NCBI GenBank assembly: GCA_937892115.1
Contig: CALAUI010000024.1
Span: forward strand, 95,803 to 159,802
Length of the DNA stretch: 64,000 nucleotides
Direction: 5' to 3'
Origin: an uncultured Clostridia bacterium
GTDB taxonomy: Bacteria > Bacillota > Clostridia > Oscillospirales > Acutalibacteraceae
The notes under the pieces are model-generated. The model saw only the letters and a list, made by a program, of their open reading frames with translations, was not told the origin of the DNA and made no database searches. A program made the translations under genes and the position numbers. Shown here piece by piece: positions 24,563 through 34,267 of this stretch. How positions within the stretch are numbered: position 1 is the first letter of the stretch; each line of letters starts with the position of its first letter.

Positions 24563-26166
24563 TGCTGAAACTTCTCTTAAAGAAACAGCTGACAGAGCTG
24601 TTCAGATCATATTTTTATGACGCAAAAAAGAACAAAAAGCGTTCAACCGGCGGTGTTGTGCTGTATTTTGTTCTGTTTTTCGGTTTGACAATCGGTGTAT
24701 TCGGCGGCATATTCACCAAGCTCGCAATCACTATCTGTCCCCCAATGTGCTCGGTAGGCATGGACTGGCTTTACTTCCTCATTATGTTGAGCGTATCTAT
24801 CGCTCTGGGTGCTTTCGGCAGTATTTTCAACACGTTTTCGGGCCTTTATCTGGCAAAGGATAACGATACGCTGCTGTCAATGCCCATTCCCGTAAAGTAC
24901 ATTATCGCTTCCCGTCTGCTGAACGTGTATCTGCTGGGTACACTCTATTCCTGCCTTATCTACATTCCCGCCACGGTGGTTTACTGGGTCAGATCCGGCG
25001 TAAAAATCGGTGTAATGCAGATAGTAAGCGGTATCATCATGATACTCGTCGTAACGCTCATCGTGCTTGTGCTCAGCTGTCTGCTCGGATGGTGCGTTGC
25101 AAAGATAAGTCAGAAGCTCAAGCGCAAAAACATTACAACGGTCATACTCTCCCTGGCATTTATGGCTGCTTACTATTTTGCTTATTACAAGGCAAACGAG
25201 GTTATCAATAATCTCATTCAGAACGCCACCGTCTACGGCAATAAAATCAAGGGCTCCGCATACGGGCTTTACGTTTTCGGAAATGCCGCAACGGGTGACG
25301 TGAAATCAACTCTTATTGTCATCGGTGTCACCGCGGCGATACTCCTTATCACATGGCTCTTACTTAAAAGCACCTTCCTTTCAATAGCAACCTCAACCGG
25401 TAAAACCGAAAAGGTTAAATACGTTGAAAAGAACGTTAAGAGCAAATCCCTCTTCGGTGCTCTGCTTTCAAAGGAACTGAATAAATTCAAATCAAACGCA
25501 AACTATATGCTCAACTGCGGTCTGGGTATTATCATGATACCCGCGGCAGGTGTGGCAATGCTTCTGAAGGGCAACGTACTGATCAAAGCGTTTGCCTCCA
25601 TGGAGGGCGCTCCCGAGGGATTCCTGACGGTCCTGCTGTGCGGCGGAATCATCGTTTTGCTGTCAATGAACGATATGGCTGTTCCCTCCGTATCACTTGA
25701 GGGAAAGAATCTCTGGATTTTACAATCGCTTCCCGTTGATACAAAGCGGATTCTCCGTGCAAAAACCTATATGCAGCTTATCCTTTCCGGCATTCCCTCC
25801 GCAATCGCCGTAATCTGCTTCCTTTCCGTAATCGGTGAAAGCATTGCCGTAAAACTGATTTTCATTTTACTTGTCGTTGTTTTCCTTATTTTCTCTTCGT
25901 TTTTCGATTCCTATATCGGAGTAATGAAGCCCAATCTCAACTGGACAAGTGAAATCATGGCAGTAAAGAACAGCGGTGCCGTACTGATTTCAATTTTCGG
26001 CGAGATGATTGTAGGCGGCGGATTCATTTTCGCCTATATGTATCTCGGCACGGTGATCGGACTTATCCCCTATCTGTTAATCTGGACGGCTCTGTTCACC
26101 GTCGGTGCGATAGTATTCAGACATCTGCTCTATACAAAGGGTGCAAGACAGTTTGAACAATTATAA
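24562..26166 (+). CDS. ABC transporter permease
   Basis: A 534-aa membrane protein with roughly ten to twelve hydrophobic segments and a basic N-terminus (KNKKRST). Two similar halves, each with about six helices, flank a cytoplasmic stretch (residues about 275-310). It looks like the long ABC-exporter permease type common in Clostridia. The partner is the ATPase directly upstream (1-base overlap). The substrate is unknown; a TetR-controlled operon often means a drug, peptide or lipid. Confidence 0.8.
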   Translation: MLKLLLKKQLTELFRSYFYDAKKNKKRSTGGVVLYFVLFFGLTIGVFGGIFTKLAITICPPMCSVGMDWLYFLIMLSVSIALGAFGSIFNTFSGLYLAKDNDTLLSMPIPVKYIIASRLLNVYLLGTLYSCLIYIPATVVYWVRSGVKIGVMQIVSGIIMILVVTLIVLVLSCLLGWCVAKISQKLKRKNITTVILSLAFMAAYYFAYYKANEVINNLIQNATVYGNKIKGSAYGLYVFGNAATGDVKSTLIVIGVTAAILLITWLLLKSTFLSIATSTGKTEKVKYVEKNVKSKSLFGALLSKELNKFKSNANYMLNCGLGIIMIPAAGVAMLLKGNVLIKAFASMEGAPEGFLTVLLCGGIIVLLSMNDMAVPSVSLEGKNLWILQSLPVDTKRILRAKTYMQLILSGIPSAIAVICFLSVIGESIAVKLIFILLVVVFLIFSSFFDSYIGVMKPNLNWTSEIMAVKNSGAVLISIFGEMIVGGGFIFAYMYLGTVIGLIPYLLIWTALFTVGAIVFRHLLYTKGARQFEQL

Positions 26167-26183
26167 TTACGGAGGGTTTTTCA

Positions 26184-26900
26184 ATGGTTAAAGTGCAAAA
26201 CCTTGTAAAAGAGTATCCTGCCTTCCGGCTCGACAACGTGTCGTTCAGTCTGGAAAGCGGAAAAATAACCGGCTTCATCGGCAGAAACGGTGCAGGAAAA
26301 ACCACTACCATTAAATCAATGCTTAACCTCGTTCATCCCGATTCGGGTGAAATATATTATTTCGGCAAACCACTCAATGGAAACGAGAGCGAAATCAAGG
26401 GGCGTATCGGATATTCCACGGGTACCGTAAACTGGTATCCCCGCAAAAAAATACGGGATATCGTTGCGACCGAAAAGCTCTTTTACAAGAACTGGGATGA
26501 AGAGGCATACCGCAAATACCTCTCACTCTTCAAGCTTGACGAAAGCAAGACTCCTCTTGAGCTTTCCGAAGGCATGAAGGTAAAATGTAATCTGCTGCTT
26601 GCTCTGTCTCACAAGGCGGAGCTGCTGATACTGGATGAGCCCACAAGCGGGCTTGACCCATTCTCAAGAGATGAACTGCTTGACGTATTCACCTCCCTTA
26701 AAAATCAAGGCGTTTCCGTATTCTTCTCAACACACATTATTTCGGATATAGAAAAATGCGCAGATGATATAATCTATATTTCGGAGGGCAGGATTGCCGC
26801 AGCAATGCCGAAAAATGAATTTATGAGCAGCTTCTCAAACGAGGGCGAATCCCTTGAAGAAACCTTCCTGCGACTTGAAAGGGGGGTACGCAATGGTTAA
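26184..26900 (+). CDS. ABC transporter ATP-binding protein
   Basis: A 238-aa ATPase with Walker A GRNGAGKTT, signature LSEGMKVKCN, Walker B LLILDEPTSGLDP and H-loop FFSTHIISD. It belongs to the YhcG/YtrB-like group of ABC-2 exporters. ACGGAGGG lies upstream of the ATG. It is the ATPase of a second exporter in the same operon and overlaps its permease gene by eight bases. Confidence 0.88.
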   Translation: MVKVQNLVKEYPAFRLDNVSFSLESGKITGFIGRNGAGKTTTIKSMLNLVHPDSGEIYYFGKPLNGNESEIKGRIGYSTGTVNWYPRKKIRDIVATEKLFYKNWDEEAYRKYLSLFKLDESKTPLELSEGMKVKCNLLLALSHKAELLILDEPTSGLDPFSRDELLDVFTSLKNQGVSVFFSTHIISDIEKCADDIIYISEGRIAAAMPKNEFMSSFSNEGESLEETFLRLERGVRNG

Positions 26901-27546
26901 CCTGCTGAAAAAAGAAATCAAGCTGAGCTCTTCCGTACTTTCCTTTCTTTTCATTGCATTCGGTCTGATGTTCTTCATCCCCGGCTACCCCGTTCTCTGC
27001 GGCGCATTCTTTGTAACGCTGGGTATATTCCAGAGCTTCCAGTATGCAAGGGAAGCGAATGATATCGTCTTTTCCGCATTGCTCCCCATCGCAAAGACGG
27101 ACGTGGTAAAAGGCAAATTCCTCTTTTCCTGTTTTATTGAGCTTTGCTCCTTTGCGGTAATGGCGGCGGCAACGGCAGTAAGAATGACTCTGCTTGCGGA
27201 TGCAAAGCCATACGTAAATAATGCCATGATGAACGCAAATCTCTTTGCTCTCGGATGTGCGCTTGTAATATTCGGCCTATTCAATCTTATATTCCTGAAC
27301 GGATTTTTCAAAACCGCCTACAAATTCGGAAAACCCTTTGTGACGCATATCATCGTCACCTTTGTCTTCATTTTTATCTGTGAAGCTCTGCATCATATTC
27401 CTCCCCTCAAAGCCGTAAATTCCTTCGGATCTGAAAATATCGGCTTACAGCTCATTCTGCTGGCGGCGGGAGCATTATGCAGCATCATACTGACGGCTGT
27501 CGCATATAAATCCGCCTGTAAACGCTTTGAAAAAACAGATCTGTAA
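26893..27546 (+). CDS. ABC-2 type transporter permease
   Basis: A 217-aa membrane protein with six hydrophobic segments, starting MVNLLKKEIKLSSSVL. The ATG at 26893 overlaps the end of the ATPase gene and is preceded by a run of seven G. The layout matches the ABC_2 permease family (ABC2_membrane_5-like) found with YhcG/YtrB-type ATPases. It probably exports a toxic compound or senses envelope stress with its ATPase; the ligand is unknown. Confidence 0.8.
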   Translation: MVNLLKKEIKLSSSVLSFLFIAFGLMFFIPGYPVLCGAFFVTLGIFQSFQYAREANDIVFSALLPIAKTDVVKGKFLFSCFIELCSFAVMAAATAVRMTLLADAKPYVNNAMMNANLFALGCALVIFGLFNLIFLNGFFKTAYKFGKPFVTHIIVTFVFIFICEALHHIPPLKAVNSFGSENIGLQLILLAAGALCSIILTAVAYKSACKRFEKTDL

Positions 27547-27556
27547 AATTAAACCG

Positions 27557-27584
27557 ACCGCAGACAGAAATGTCTGCGGTTTTT
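27557..27584 (+). terminator. Terminator of the TetR-ABC operon
   Basis: Perfect 10-bp stem ACCGCAGACA/TGTCTGCGGT with a GAAA tetraloop and a T run. Confidence 0.9.
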
Positions 27585-27600
27585 GATTGTAAACAGAGTT

Positions 27601-27848
27601 GCAGACGGCTGATGTAAATACGGATTATGGCTTTCTACAGTCACATTTTGTCATAGAATAGCCGGATACAAGGCGACCGAATGAGGAATATTTGAATATT
27701 CCGATTGAGGGCAACGAAGCAGACGGCTGCCGTAAATACGGATTATGGTTTTTTTCAGTCACATTTTGTCATAGAGTGGCCGGATGCAAGGCGACCGAAT
27801 GAGGAATATTTGAATATTCCGATTGAGGGCAACGAAGCAGACGGCTGC
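27601..27848. repeat. 118-bp tandem direct repeat (two full copies plus 12 bp)
   Basis: Copies start at 27601 and 27719 with GCAGACGGCTG, and a third starts at 27837 and stops after 12 bases. The period is exactly 118. Copies differ at only a few positions. Each contains a palindrome GGAATATT-TG-AATATTCC flanked by CAAGGCGACCGAATGA and CGATTGAGGGCAACGAA. There is no open frame of note. It lies between two terminators in a gene-free gap of about 400 bases. Confidence 0.9.
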
Positions 27849-27869
27849 TATATGGCAAAATTGACGTAA

Positions 27870-27902
27870 AAAAAAGGAAAACCGCGCTCATAGAGCGCGG
27901 TT
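27870..27902 (-). terminator. Terminator of the small XRE gene
   Basis: Minus-strand stem AACCGCGCTC/GAGCGCGGTT with a short loop, then TTCC and a T run. Confidence 0.8.
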
Positions 27903-27943
27903 CCTTAGAGGAGTTGTATATAGAGGGGGAGTAGTTGTCTGCC

Positions 27944-28192
27944 TTAATCCTCGACGCCGAGGAGTTTGTTGAGGCTCAAACCGAGAACCTCTGAAAATGC
28001 CTTGAGCTCGTAATCGTTGACTCCGCGGATCTGACCTTCAATCTTGGAAAGTCCGGAAGCATTGATTTCGATGCCCCTCATCTGAAGCTGTGTAAGAAGC
28101 TCGCATTGCTTCATACTGATTTCCTTACGTCTTGCTTCAATCTTGCGACCTACGATGTTTTTATCGCCGATCTCTTGTTTTCTTATTCTCAT
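27944..28192 (-). CDS. XRE family DNA-binding protein
   Basis: An 82-aa protein starting MRIRKQEIGDKNIVGRKIEA. The ATG at 28192 follows GAAAGGAAAG; the longer frame to 28300 lacks one. The Cro/CI HTH spans about residues 12-70 (ARRKEISMKQCELLTQLQMR, SGLSKIEGQIRGVNDYEL), ending in FSEVLGLSLNKLLG. It has no ligand or dimer domain beyond the HTH. It diverges from pncB and has its own terminator. The target is unknown. Confidence 0.85.
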   Translation of the reverse strand: MRIRKQEIGDKNIVGRKIEARRKEISMKQCELLTQLQMRGIEINASGLSKIEGQIRGVNDYELKAFSEVLGLSLNKLLGVED

Positions 28193-28344
28193 TTCTTTCT
28201 TTCCTTTTCGATGTCGGCGTGCCCGGTAAATTACCTGAAATGCACATTTTTTCCCCCAACGACATCGTTTCTGCCTGTATATTAGCATACTAAAGTACAA
28301 TTTGCAAGTGTTTTTTTAAGAAAATTGCAAAAAATTACAATTTG

Positions 28345-28374
28345 TTCACAATTATTAACATTTACGGGTATAAT
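28345..28374 (+). promoter_or_regulatory. Promoter of the pncB operon
   Basis: TTCACA (28345-28350), an 18-base spacer and a perfect TATAAT (28369-28374), 61 bases before pncB. Confidence 0.55.
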
Positions 28375-28435
28375 ATTGAAAAAAGCACGCACATAATATA
28401 TAATAAAATGATTATTCTTTATCGGAGGATTCAGT

Positions 28436-29887
28436 ATGTACGAATTTGACATCAAAAGAAATCTTACAATGCTTACCGATTTTTACGAAATAACCATGGC
28501 AAACGGTTACTTCAAGAGTGAATACAAGGATACCATTGCCTACTTTGATATGTTTTTCAGAACGATTCCCGACAACGGCGGTTATGTAATCATGGCGGGC
28601 GTAGAACAGCTTGTAAGCTATCTGCGTAATCTTCACTTTACTCCCGACGATATCGAGTATCTGCGTCACAAGGGCTTCGGGGATGAATTCCTCAGCTACC
28701 TCGCTTCCTTCAAATTCAAATGCGATATATGGGCAGTCCCCGAGGGTACACCCGTTTTCCCCGGTGAACCGATAGTCAAGGTAAGAGGTCCCGTTATCCA
28801 GGCACAGCTTATTGAAACGATGGTGCTTCTGTGCATTAACCATCAGAGTCTTATCGCAACGAAAGCCAACAGAGTATGCAGAGCCGCTCAGGGCAGAGCC
28901 GTAATGGAATTCGGCTCCCGCAGAGCGCAGGGCTTTGACGGTGCGATTTACGGTGCCCGTGCCGCATATATCGGCGGCTGTGTCGGTACTGCCTGCACAA
29001 TCAGCGACGAGGCATTCGGCACTCCCGCTCTCGGCACGATGGCGCATTCATGGATTCAGCTCTTTGATACCGAATACGACGCATTCAGGGCGTATGCGGA
29101 GGAATATCCCGATGCCTGCACCCTGCTTGTTGATACCTACAACGTACTCAAGAGCGGTGTACCCAATGCAATCAAGGTGTTTGACGAGGTACTCAAGCCG
29201 CTCGGCAAGCGTCCCAAGGGAATAAGAATAGACAGCGGTGATATCACCTATCTTTCGCGTAAAGCAAGGAAGATGCTTGACGAAACAGGTTATCCCGACT
29301 GCACAATCTGCGCTTCAAATTCACTTGACGAATATATCATCAGGGATATGCTCCTCCAGGGCGCAAAGGTTGACTCCTTCGGCGTAGGCGAACGCCTCAT
29401 CACCTCGTCGTCAAGTCCCGTTCTCGGCGGTGTCTATAAGCTGGTTGCGGTTGAAAAAGACGGTGAAACGATACCAAAAATCAAAATCAGCGAAAACGTT
29501 CAGAAAATCACCACTCCCGGAAACAAAAAGCTTTACAGATTCTATGATAAATCCTCCGGCAAAGCACTTGCCGACCTTGTTGCTTTCAATAACGAAACAA
29601 TAGATCCCGATGCTCCCTACGTTCTCTTTGATCCCGATTACACCTGGAAAAAGAAAATCATTACGGACTTTGAGGTAAGAGACCTGCTTGAGCCCCTTTT
29701 CGTCGGCGGCAAGTGTGTCTTTGAAGAAAAAGACATCAAGGATATCAGAAAATACTGTGCCGGTCAGATTGACACTCTCTGGGACGAAGTGCTCAGATTT
29801 GAAAATCCTCACAACTACTACGTTGACCTTTCTCAGAAGGTATGGGATAAAAAGCATCAGCTTATTGAAGAAAACAGAGGTTATTGA
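28436..29887 (+). CDS. pncB: Nicotinate phosphoribosyltransferase
   Basis: A 483-aa enzyme that joins nicotinate and PRPP to make nicotinate mononucleotide in NAD salvage. Recognised regions are LTMLTDFYEITMANGY at the N-terminus, FGSRRAQGFDGAIYGARAA (about residues 160-178), RIDSGDITYLSRKAR, ICASNSLDEYII and FGVGERLITSSSSPVLGGVY. Length is normal. CGGAGG precedes the ATG. Its stop overlaps the start of the phosphoesterase gene (TGATG). Confidence 0.95.
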   Translation: MYEFDIKRNLTMLTDFYEITMANGYFKSEYKDTIAYFDMFFRTIPDNGGYVIMAGVEQLVSYLRNLHFTPDDIEYLRHKGFGDEFLSYLASFKFKCDIWAVPEGTPVFPGEPIVKVRGPVIQAQLIETMVLLCINHQSLIATKANRVCRAAQGRAVMEFGSRRAQGFDGAIYGARAAYIGGCVGTACTISDEAFGTPALGTMAHSWIQLFDTEYDAFRAYAEEYPDACTLLVDTYNVLKSGVPNAIKVFDEVLKPLGKRPKGIRIDSGDITYLSRKARKMLDETGYPDCTICASNSLDEYIIRDMLLQGAKVDSFGVGERLITSSSSPVLGGVYKLVAVEKDGETIPKIKISENVQKITTPGNKKLYRFYDKSSGKALADLVAFNNETIDPDAPYVLFDPDYTWKKKIITDFEVRDLLEPLFVGGKCVFEEKDIKDIRKYCAGQIDTLWDEVLRFENPHNYYVDLSQKVWDKKHQLIEENRGY

Positions 29888-31050
29888 TGATTACTTACAG
29901 TATATGGGGCAAGGTAAGGCAAATCCTCGCCAAAAGCGGCATTGCCTGCGAGGAGCTGCTGTGGAAAATAAGCGGCGGCAAAGCACCCGAAGCGCTCTTT
30001 TCCGAAAGAGCTAATCCTGAAAAAATAAATACGTCCGTCAAAGTGCTGAGAAGTGACAGCTATTCAACGGACATTGCAAAATTTGACAAAGACGGAAATA
30101 TTTCCGATGAGGATTTCGTTATACTCACAAGCACGGATTTCCATCTTGACGAGGACCCGGATCTCAACGCAAAAACAATCGGAAATTTCGTCAGACAGAT
30201 TAAGGATAACAAGCCCGACCTGGTAATCCTTACCGGTGACGTCATCCTTTCAAAGTATCAGCAGGTTGATGCAATCAAATTTGCAAAGATGATGGAAAAA
30301 CTGGGCATTTACTGGACTGCCGTCTTCGGCAATCACGAAGTCAGAGAGGAAAAGGGATTTTACAAATGGCTTCTTCTCAAGAGCTTTTCGGATTATGAGC
30401 ATTGCCTTGTGAAGCACGGCCCCGAAGAGCTTTTCGGCTACGGAAATCATACGGTAAACATCATCGGCAAAAACGGAAAACTCCGTAAAACCCTGTTTAT
30501 GTTTGACTCCGGCAGAGACATTACTCCCTCAATCCGTGCAAAGTACGGACTTCCCGAAGAGCAGAAGGGCTACGATTTTCTCAAGAAGGAACAGATTGCC
30601 TTTTATGAAAACGAAATCAAACGTCTGAAAGAAAAATACGGTGACGTAAAATCATTTATGTATATGCACATTCCTCTGTGCGAATACCGTGAAATATTTG
30701 ACGGCAGCGAAAAAGACGGCTTCGTTCCCTCGGGAAAGGGAAAGCTGCTCTACGGCAGGATGTACGAGAGCATCGGCTGTTCCTCATATAACAGCGGTAT
30801 GTTTGACAAGATAGTTGAGCTCGGCTCCACTCAGGCGGTATTTTGCGGCCACGACCATGTCAACGACTGGGCGGCGGAATACAAAGGCGTTTATCTTGTA
30901 TACAACCAGGCGGCAAACTATACCGAATATCATCTCGGTCACAAAACGGATTTACCCGAAAGCGAATGGATGCAGGGCGTAACGCTTACCCGCATTCATC
31001 CCGACGGCTCGTTTGATTTAACTCAGAGTCTTAACAGCAAATATCTGTAA
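29887..31050 (+). CDS. Metallophosphoesterase (calcineurin-like)
   Basis: A 387-aa protein with the full two-metal site of the calcineurin-like phosphoesterases: STDFHLD (about residues 72-78), LTGDVIL, GNHEVRE, YMHIPL and FCGHDHVNDW. The ATG overlaps the pncB stop; a TTG three bases earlier is less likely. It has no signal peptide, so it acts in the cytoplasm. An operon with NAD salvage suggests a nucleotide substrate, but that is inference. The YfhO gene starts 11 bases downstream. Confidence 0.88.
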   Translation: MITYSIWGKVRQILAKSGIACEELLWKISGGKAPEALFSERANPEKINTSVKVLRSDSYSTDIAKFDKDGNISDEDFVILTSTDFHLDEDPDLNAKTIGNFVRQIKDNKPDLVILTGDVILSKYQQVDAIKFAKMMEKLGIYWTAVFGNHEVREEKGFYKWLLLKSFSDYEHCLVKHGPEELFGYGNHTVNIIGKNGKLRKTLFMFDSGRDITPSIRAKYGLPEEQKGYDFLKKEQIAFYENEIKRLKEKYGDVKSFMYMHIPLCEYREIFDGSEKDGFVPSGKGKLLYGRMYESIGCSSYNSGMFDKIVELGSTQAVFCGHDHVNDWAAEYKGVYLVYNQAANYTEYHLGHKTDLPESEWMQGVTLTRIHPDGSFDLTQSLNSKYL

Positions 31051-31061
31051 GGAGATACACG

Positions 31062-34000
31062 ATGAAGGAAAAACACGACCTTAAAAAGCGTCCTCTCATA
31101 CTGCGCATATTTACCGAAAACGGCTATTGCTGGCTTTCCGTGATATGTACGGTAGGTATTATGATGCTGGTTTATTTCTGCTACAATCTCTTCCCCTTCG
31201 GTGACACCACCATCCTGAGAATGGACCTTTATCATCAGTACGGCCCGCTTTTCGCAGAGCTTTATGAAAGAGTAACCAATCTGAAAAGTCTTATTTACTC
31301 CTGGAACTCGGGCCTCGGCTCGCCGTTCCTCGGAAACTATTTCAATTACCTTTCAAGCCCAACGGGAATAATAATGCTCATTCTCGGTCATAAGAATATG
31401 CCCGAGGCCATTGCGGGCATGATTCTCACAAAGGCGGCTCTTGCGGCAGGTGCATTCACATTCTATCTGAAGAAATCAAAGCACAAGCACGATTTCTCCA
31501 CCGCCGGATTCGGTATTCTCTATGCTCTGTGCGGATATTTCGTAGCTTACTACTGGAACGTAATGTGGATAGATTCCATGGTGTTCTTCCCCTTTGTAAT
31601 CTACGGTATTGAGCGGATTATTGACCGCCGCAAGCCCTCGGTTTACATTATCTTCCTGGCGCTTACCCTGATTACAAACTACTACATGGGATATATGACC
31701 TGCATTTTCTCGGTCATTTATTTCTTCGTTTATTTCTTTTCGCATTACTATTTCTCATCCCTTACGGACGATGCCGTGTTCACACTTGACATTAAGGGCA
31801 AAAAGAAATATACCCCCAATTCAAAGCTGAAATCCAACGTTTTCCTGCGCAGCGGTATCACCTTTGCCTTCGGCTCACTTGCGGCAGGATGCCTTGTGGC
31901 GGTTTCGCTTATCCCCGTCTACATCTGCCTTAAATCCTGCTCCGCCACTTCGGGTACGTGGCCCGAGGAAATGAGACAGTATTTTGATATATTTGATTTT
32001 CTCGCAAATCATCTGGCAAGCGTTGACCCCACTATCAGAAGCAGCGGCACGGACGTGCTTCCCAACGTTTACTGCGGTGTCGGTACACTCATACTCGTGC
32101 CTCTCTATCTTTTCTCAAAGAAGATTACTCTCAAGGAAAAGATTGCCCACGTTTTCACTCTGGGACTGCTGTTCTTCAGCTTCAATATCAACTATCTGAA
32201 TTACGTCTGGCACGGCTTCCATTTCCCCAACGACCTGCCTTACAGATTCTCGTTCATGTACTGCTTCATCCTTCTCATTATGGCTTATGAAGCGTATCTT
32301 CATCTGTATGAATACACGGGAAGACAACTTCTCGGTGCGGGCTGTGCGATAATTTTCGCCATCATACTGATTGAAAAAATCGGCTCAAAGAACGTTACCG
32401 ATACAACGGTCATTCTCAGCATCATTTTCATCGTTACCTATACGCTGATATTCTATCTGTTAAAGGACGTACAAAAGCAGAAATCTGCCGTTTCCGTTGT
32501 TCTTCTCTGCTGTATCATCGCCGAGATTTCCTGCGCAAATACGGATAATTACAGTATGACGCAGATCAAGGATACCTTTACGGGTGACTACGGCACCTTT
32601 GAGGAACTTAAGGGCAAGCTTGATAAAATCGAAGGCAACGACGATTACAGAATGGAGCTTACCTACAACAGAGCGAGGATGGACCCCTCCTGGTTCAACT
32701 ACAATGGCATTTCCGTCTTTTCATCAATGGCTTATGAAAAAATGTCAAATATGCAGAGTAATCTGGGACTTTATTCCAATTACATCAACAGCTACACCTA
32801 TTACGTTCAGACTCCCGTCTACAATATGATGCACTCGCTGAAATACGTGATTGATAACGACCCGTGTGTAGATATTGACACCGATTATTTCACAAAGACC
32901 GCATCCGTTGACGATTTCACCGCATACAAGAATAATTACTGGCTTTCCATGGGTATTGCCGCTCCCGCCGCTCTGAAGGAATGGTACACGGGATACACAA
33001 GTCCCTTCACCACCCAGAGCGAATGGTTCAATTTTGCATCGGGCGTAAATAAAGAGCTTTATACCATGATGGAGATATCCGAAGCACGTACCTTCAACGT
33101 AAATGATATCACGTCGGGACTTGAAACGGGCGATATTTATTACGAAAGACCCAATACCGACGAGGGCGAGGTCACCTTCGTACTGAAAACTCCCGAGGAG
33201 CATCACTGCTATCTCTTTGTGGATACCAAGGCGTTTGAATCCATAAAAATCACAAAGAACAACGGCAACTACTATCAGGATATTGACGAGCCCTATATCT
33301 ATGACCTCGGCATCATCAAGCCCGATGACCTGGTTGAGGTCACCGCTACGATTGAAAGCGGCGGCGATTCCTACGGCTATATTACATTCTATCCCTATTA
33401 TATCAACGACGACGTTCTCAACGAGGGTTATGCAAAGCTTCAGAAGAATCAGATGAAGATTACAAGCTTTGAAGACACCTGCATCAAGGGTACGGTAAAT
33501 GCTCAGCAGAACGGAATTATGTTCACCTCCATTCCCTACGACAAGGGCTGGACGGTAAAGGTTGACGGCAAGGAAATCGGCGAAAAGGATTATATCGCGC
33601 TTGCGGATGCCTATCTCTGCTTCAACATTACAAAGGGTCAGCACAAGATTGAAATCACCTTCCGTCAGAGAGGACTGCTTGAGGGCGCCTGCATTTCACT
33701 TGCAACCCTTGTTATTCTGATTGTGCTTGCGATTCTCTTCAAAAAGAAGATAGGACCTGCACACGAAGAAAAATACCGTAAGGCATGCGAAAAGGCATAC
33801 GCCGACCACGAGGCGGAGCTGGCTGAAATTGAAAGAGCCAGAGCGGACGCCCTGCTTGCCGACATAGAATTGACCGAGGTCAATATGTTTGACAGCATAT
33901 ATGACGAAATAACGGCAGAGCCCGGAACGGAAGAATCGGAAACCGACAAGGATGCTGCCGAAGCTTCTGAGGAAGAAGTTCCCGCAAACGAAGAGAGCGA

Positions 34001-34199
34001 ATCCGCAGAGAAAAATAATTCCGACGAAGAAGAAACTAAAACCGCGGAAACGGATATTCCCGACGAAGAAGAAACCGAAACCGCGGAAGTAGACACTCCC
34101 GACGGAGAAGAAACCGAAACCGCGGAAGCAGACACTCCCGACGGAGAAGAAACCGAAACCGCGGAAGCAGACGTTCCCGACGAAACGGAGATTCGGTAA
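31062..34199 (+). CDS. YfhO family membrane protein with acidic repeat tail
   Basis: A 1045-aa polytopic protein of the YfhO family. The first 520 residues hold about 12 membrane helices with the family's FGDTTILRMDLYHQYGPLFA start and SWNSGLGSPFLGNY loop. A large outside beta-rich domain follows (about 540-840), then one last helix (GACISLATLVILIVLAILF). The Glu-rich cytoplasmic tail ends in four 13-aa repeats (34023-34178, consensus DEEETETAEADTP). B. subtilis YfhO is linked to glycosylation of lipoteichoic acid; the same role here is likely but not shown. AAGGAG precedes the ATG. Confidence 0.88.
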   Translation: MKEKHDLKKRPLILRIFTENGYCWLSVICTVGIMMLVYFCYNLFPFGDTTILRMDLYHQYGPLFAELYERVTNLKSLIYSWNSGLGSPFLGNYFNYLSSPTGIIMLILGHKNMPEAIAGMILTKAALAAGAFTFYLKKSKHKHDFSTAGFGILYALCGYFVAYYWNVMWIDSMVFFPFVIYGIERIIDRRKPSVYIIFLALTLITNYYMGYMTCIFSVIYFFVYFFSHYYFSSLTDDAVFTLDIKGKKKYTPNSKLKSNVFLRSGITFAFGSLAAGCLVAVSLIPVYICLKSCSATSGTWPEEMRQYFDIFDFLANHLASVDPTIRSSGTDVLPNVYCGVGTLILVPLYLFSKKITLKEKIAHVFTLGLLFFSFNINYLNYVWHGFHFPNDLPYRFSFMYCFILLIMAYEAYLHLYEYTGRQLLGAGCAIIFAIILIEKIGSKNVTDTTVILSIIFIVTYTLIFYLLKDVQKQKSAVSVVLLCCIIAEISCANTDNYSMTQIKDTFTGDYGTFEELKGKLDKIEGNDDYRMELTYNRARMDPSWFNYNGISVFSSMAYEKMSNMQSNLGLYSNYINSYTYYVQTPVYNMMHSLKYVIDNDPCVDIDTDYFTKTASVDDFTAYKNNYWLSMGIAAPAALKEWYTGYTSPFTTQSEWFNFASGVNKELYTMMEISEARTFNVNDITSGLETGDIYYERPNTDEGEVTFVLKTPEEHHCYLFVDTKAFESIKITKNNGNYYQDIDEPYIYDLGIIKPDDLVEVTATIESGGDSYGYITFYPYYINDDVLNEGYAKLQKNQMKITSFEDTCIKGTVNAQQNGIMFTSIPYDKGWTVKVDGKEIGEKDYIALADAYLCFNITKGQHKIEITFRQRGLLEGACISLATLVILIVLAILFKKKIGPAHEEKYRKACEKAYADHEAELAEIERARADALLADIELTEVNMFDSIYDEITAEPGTEESETDKDAAEASEEEVPANEESESAEKNNSDEEETKTAETDIPDEEETETAEVDTPDGEETETAEADTPDGEETETAEADVPDETEIR
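34023..34178 (+). repeat. Four in-frame 39-bp tandem repeats in the yfhO-like gene
   Basis: Units start at 34023, 34062, 34101 and 34140. Units 3 and 4 are almost identical, and units 1 and 2 are more diverged, which fits recent slippage expansion at the 3' end. Each encodes 13 acidic residues. Confidence 0.85.
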
Positions 34200-34216
34200 T
34201 ATAACTTAATAAAAAT

Positions 34217-34252
34217 AACCGGCACATCTGAAAAATCAGGTGTGCCGGTTTT
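34217..34252 (+). terminator. Terminator of the pncB-yfhO operon
   Basis: Stem AACCGGCACA-TCTGA pairs with TCAGG-TGTGCCGGTT around an AAA loop, with a T run. It is symmetrical enough to serve the converging peptide genes. Confidence 0.85.
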
Positions 34253-34267
34253 ATCATACATAATATA

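Noticed and set aside
28412..29047. 211-aa frame opposite pncB
   Set aside because: Shadow of a well-conserved gene; no ribosome site.
33665..34261. 198-aa Ser-rich frame opposite the YfhO tail
   Set aside because: Produced by the acidic repeat on the other strand.
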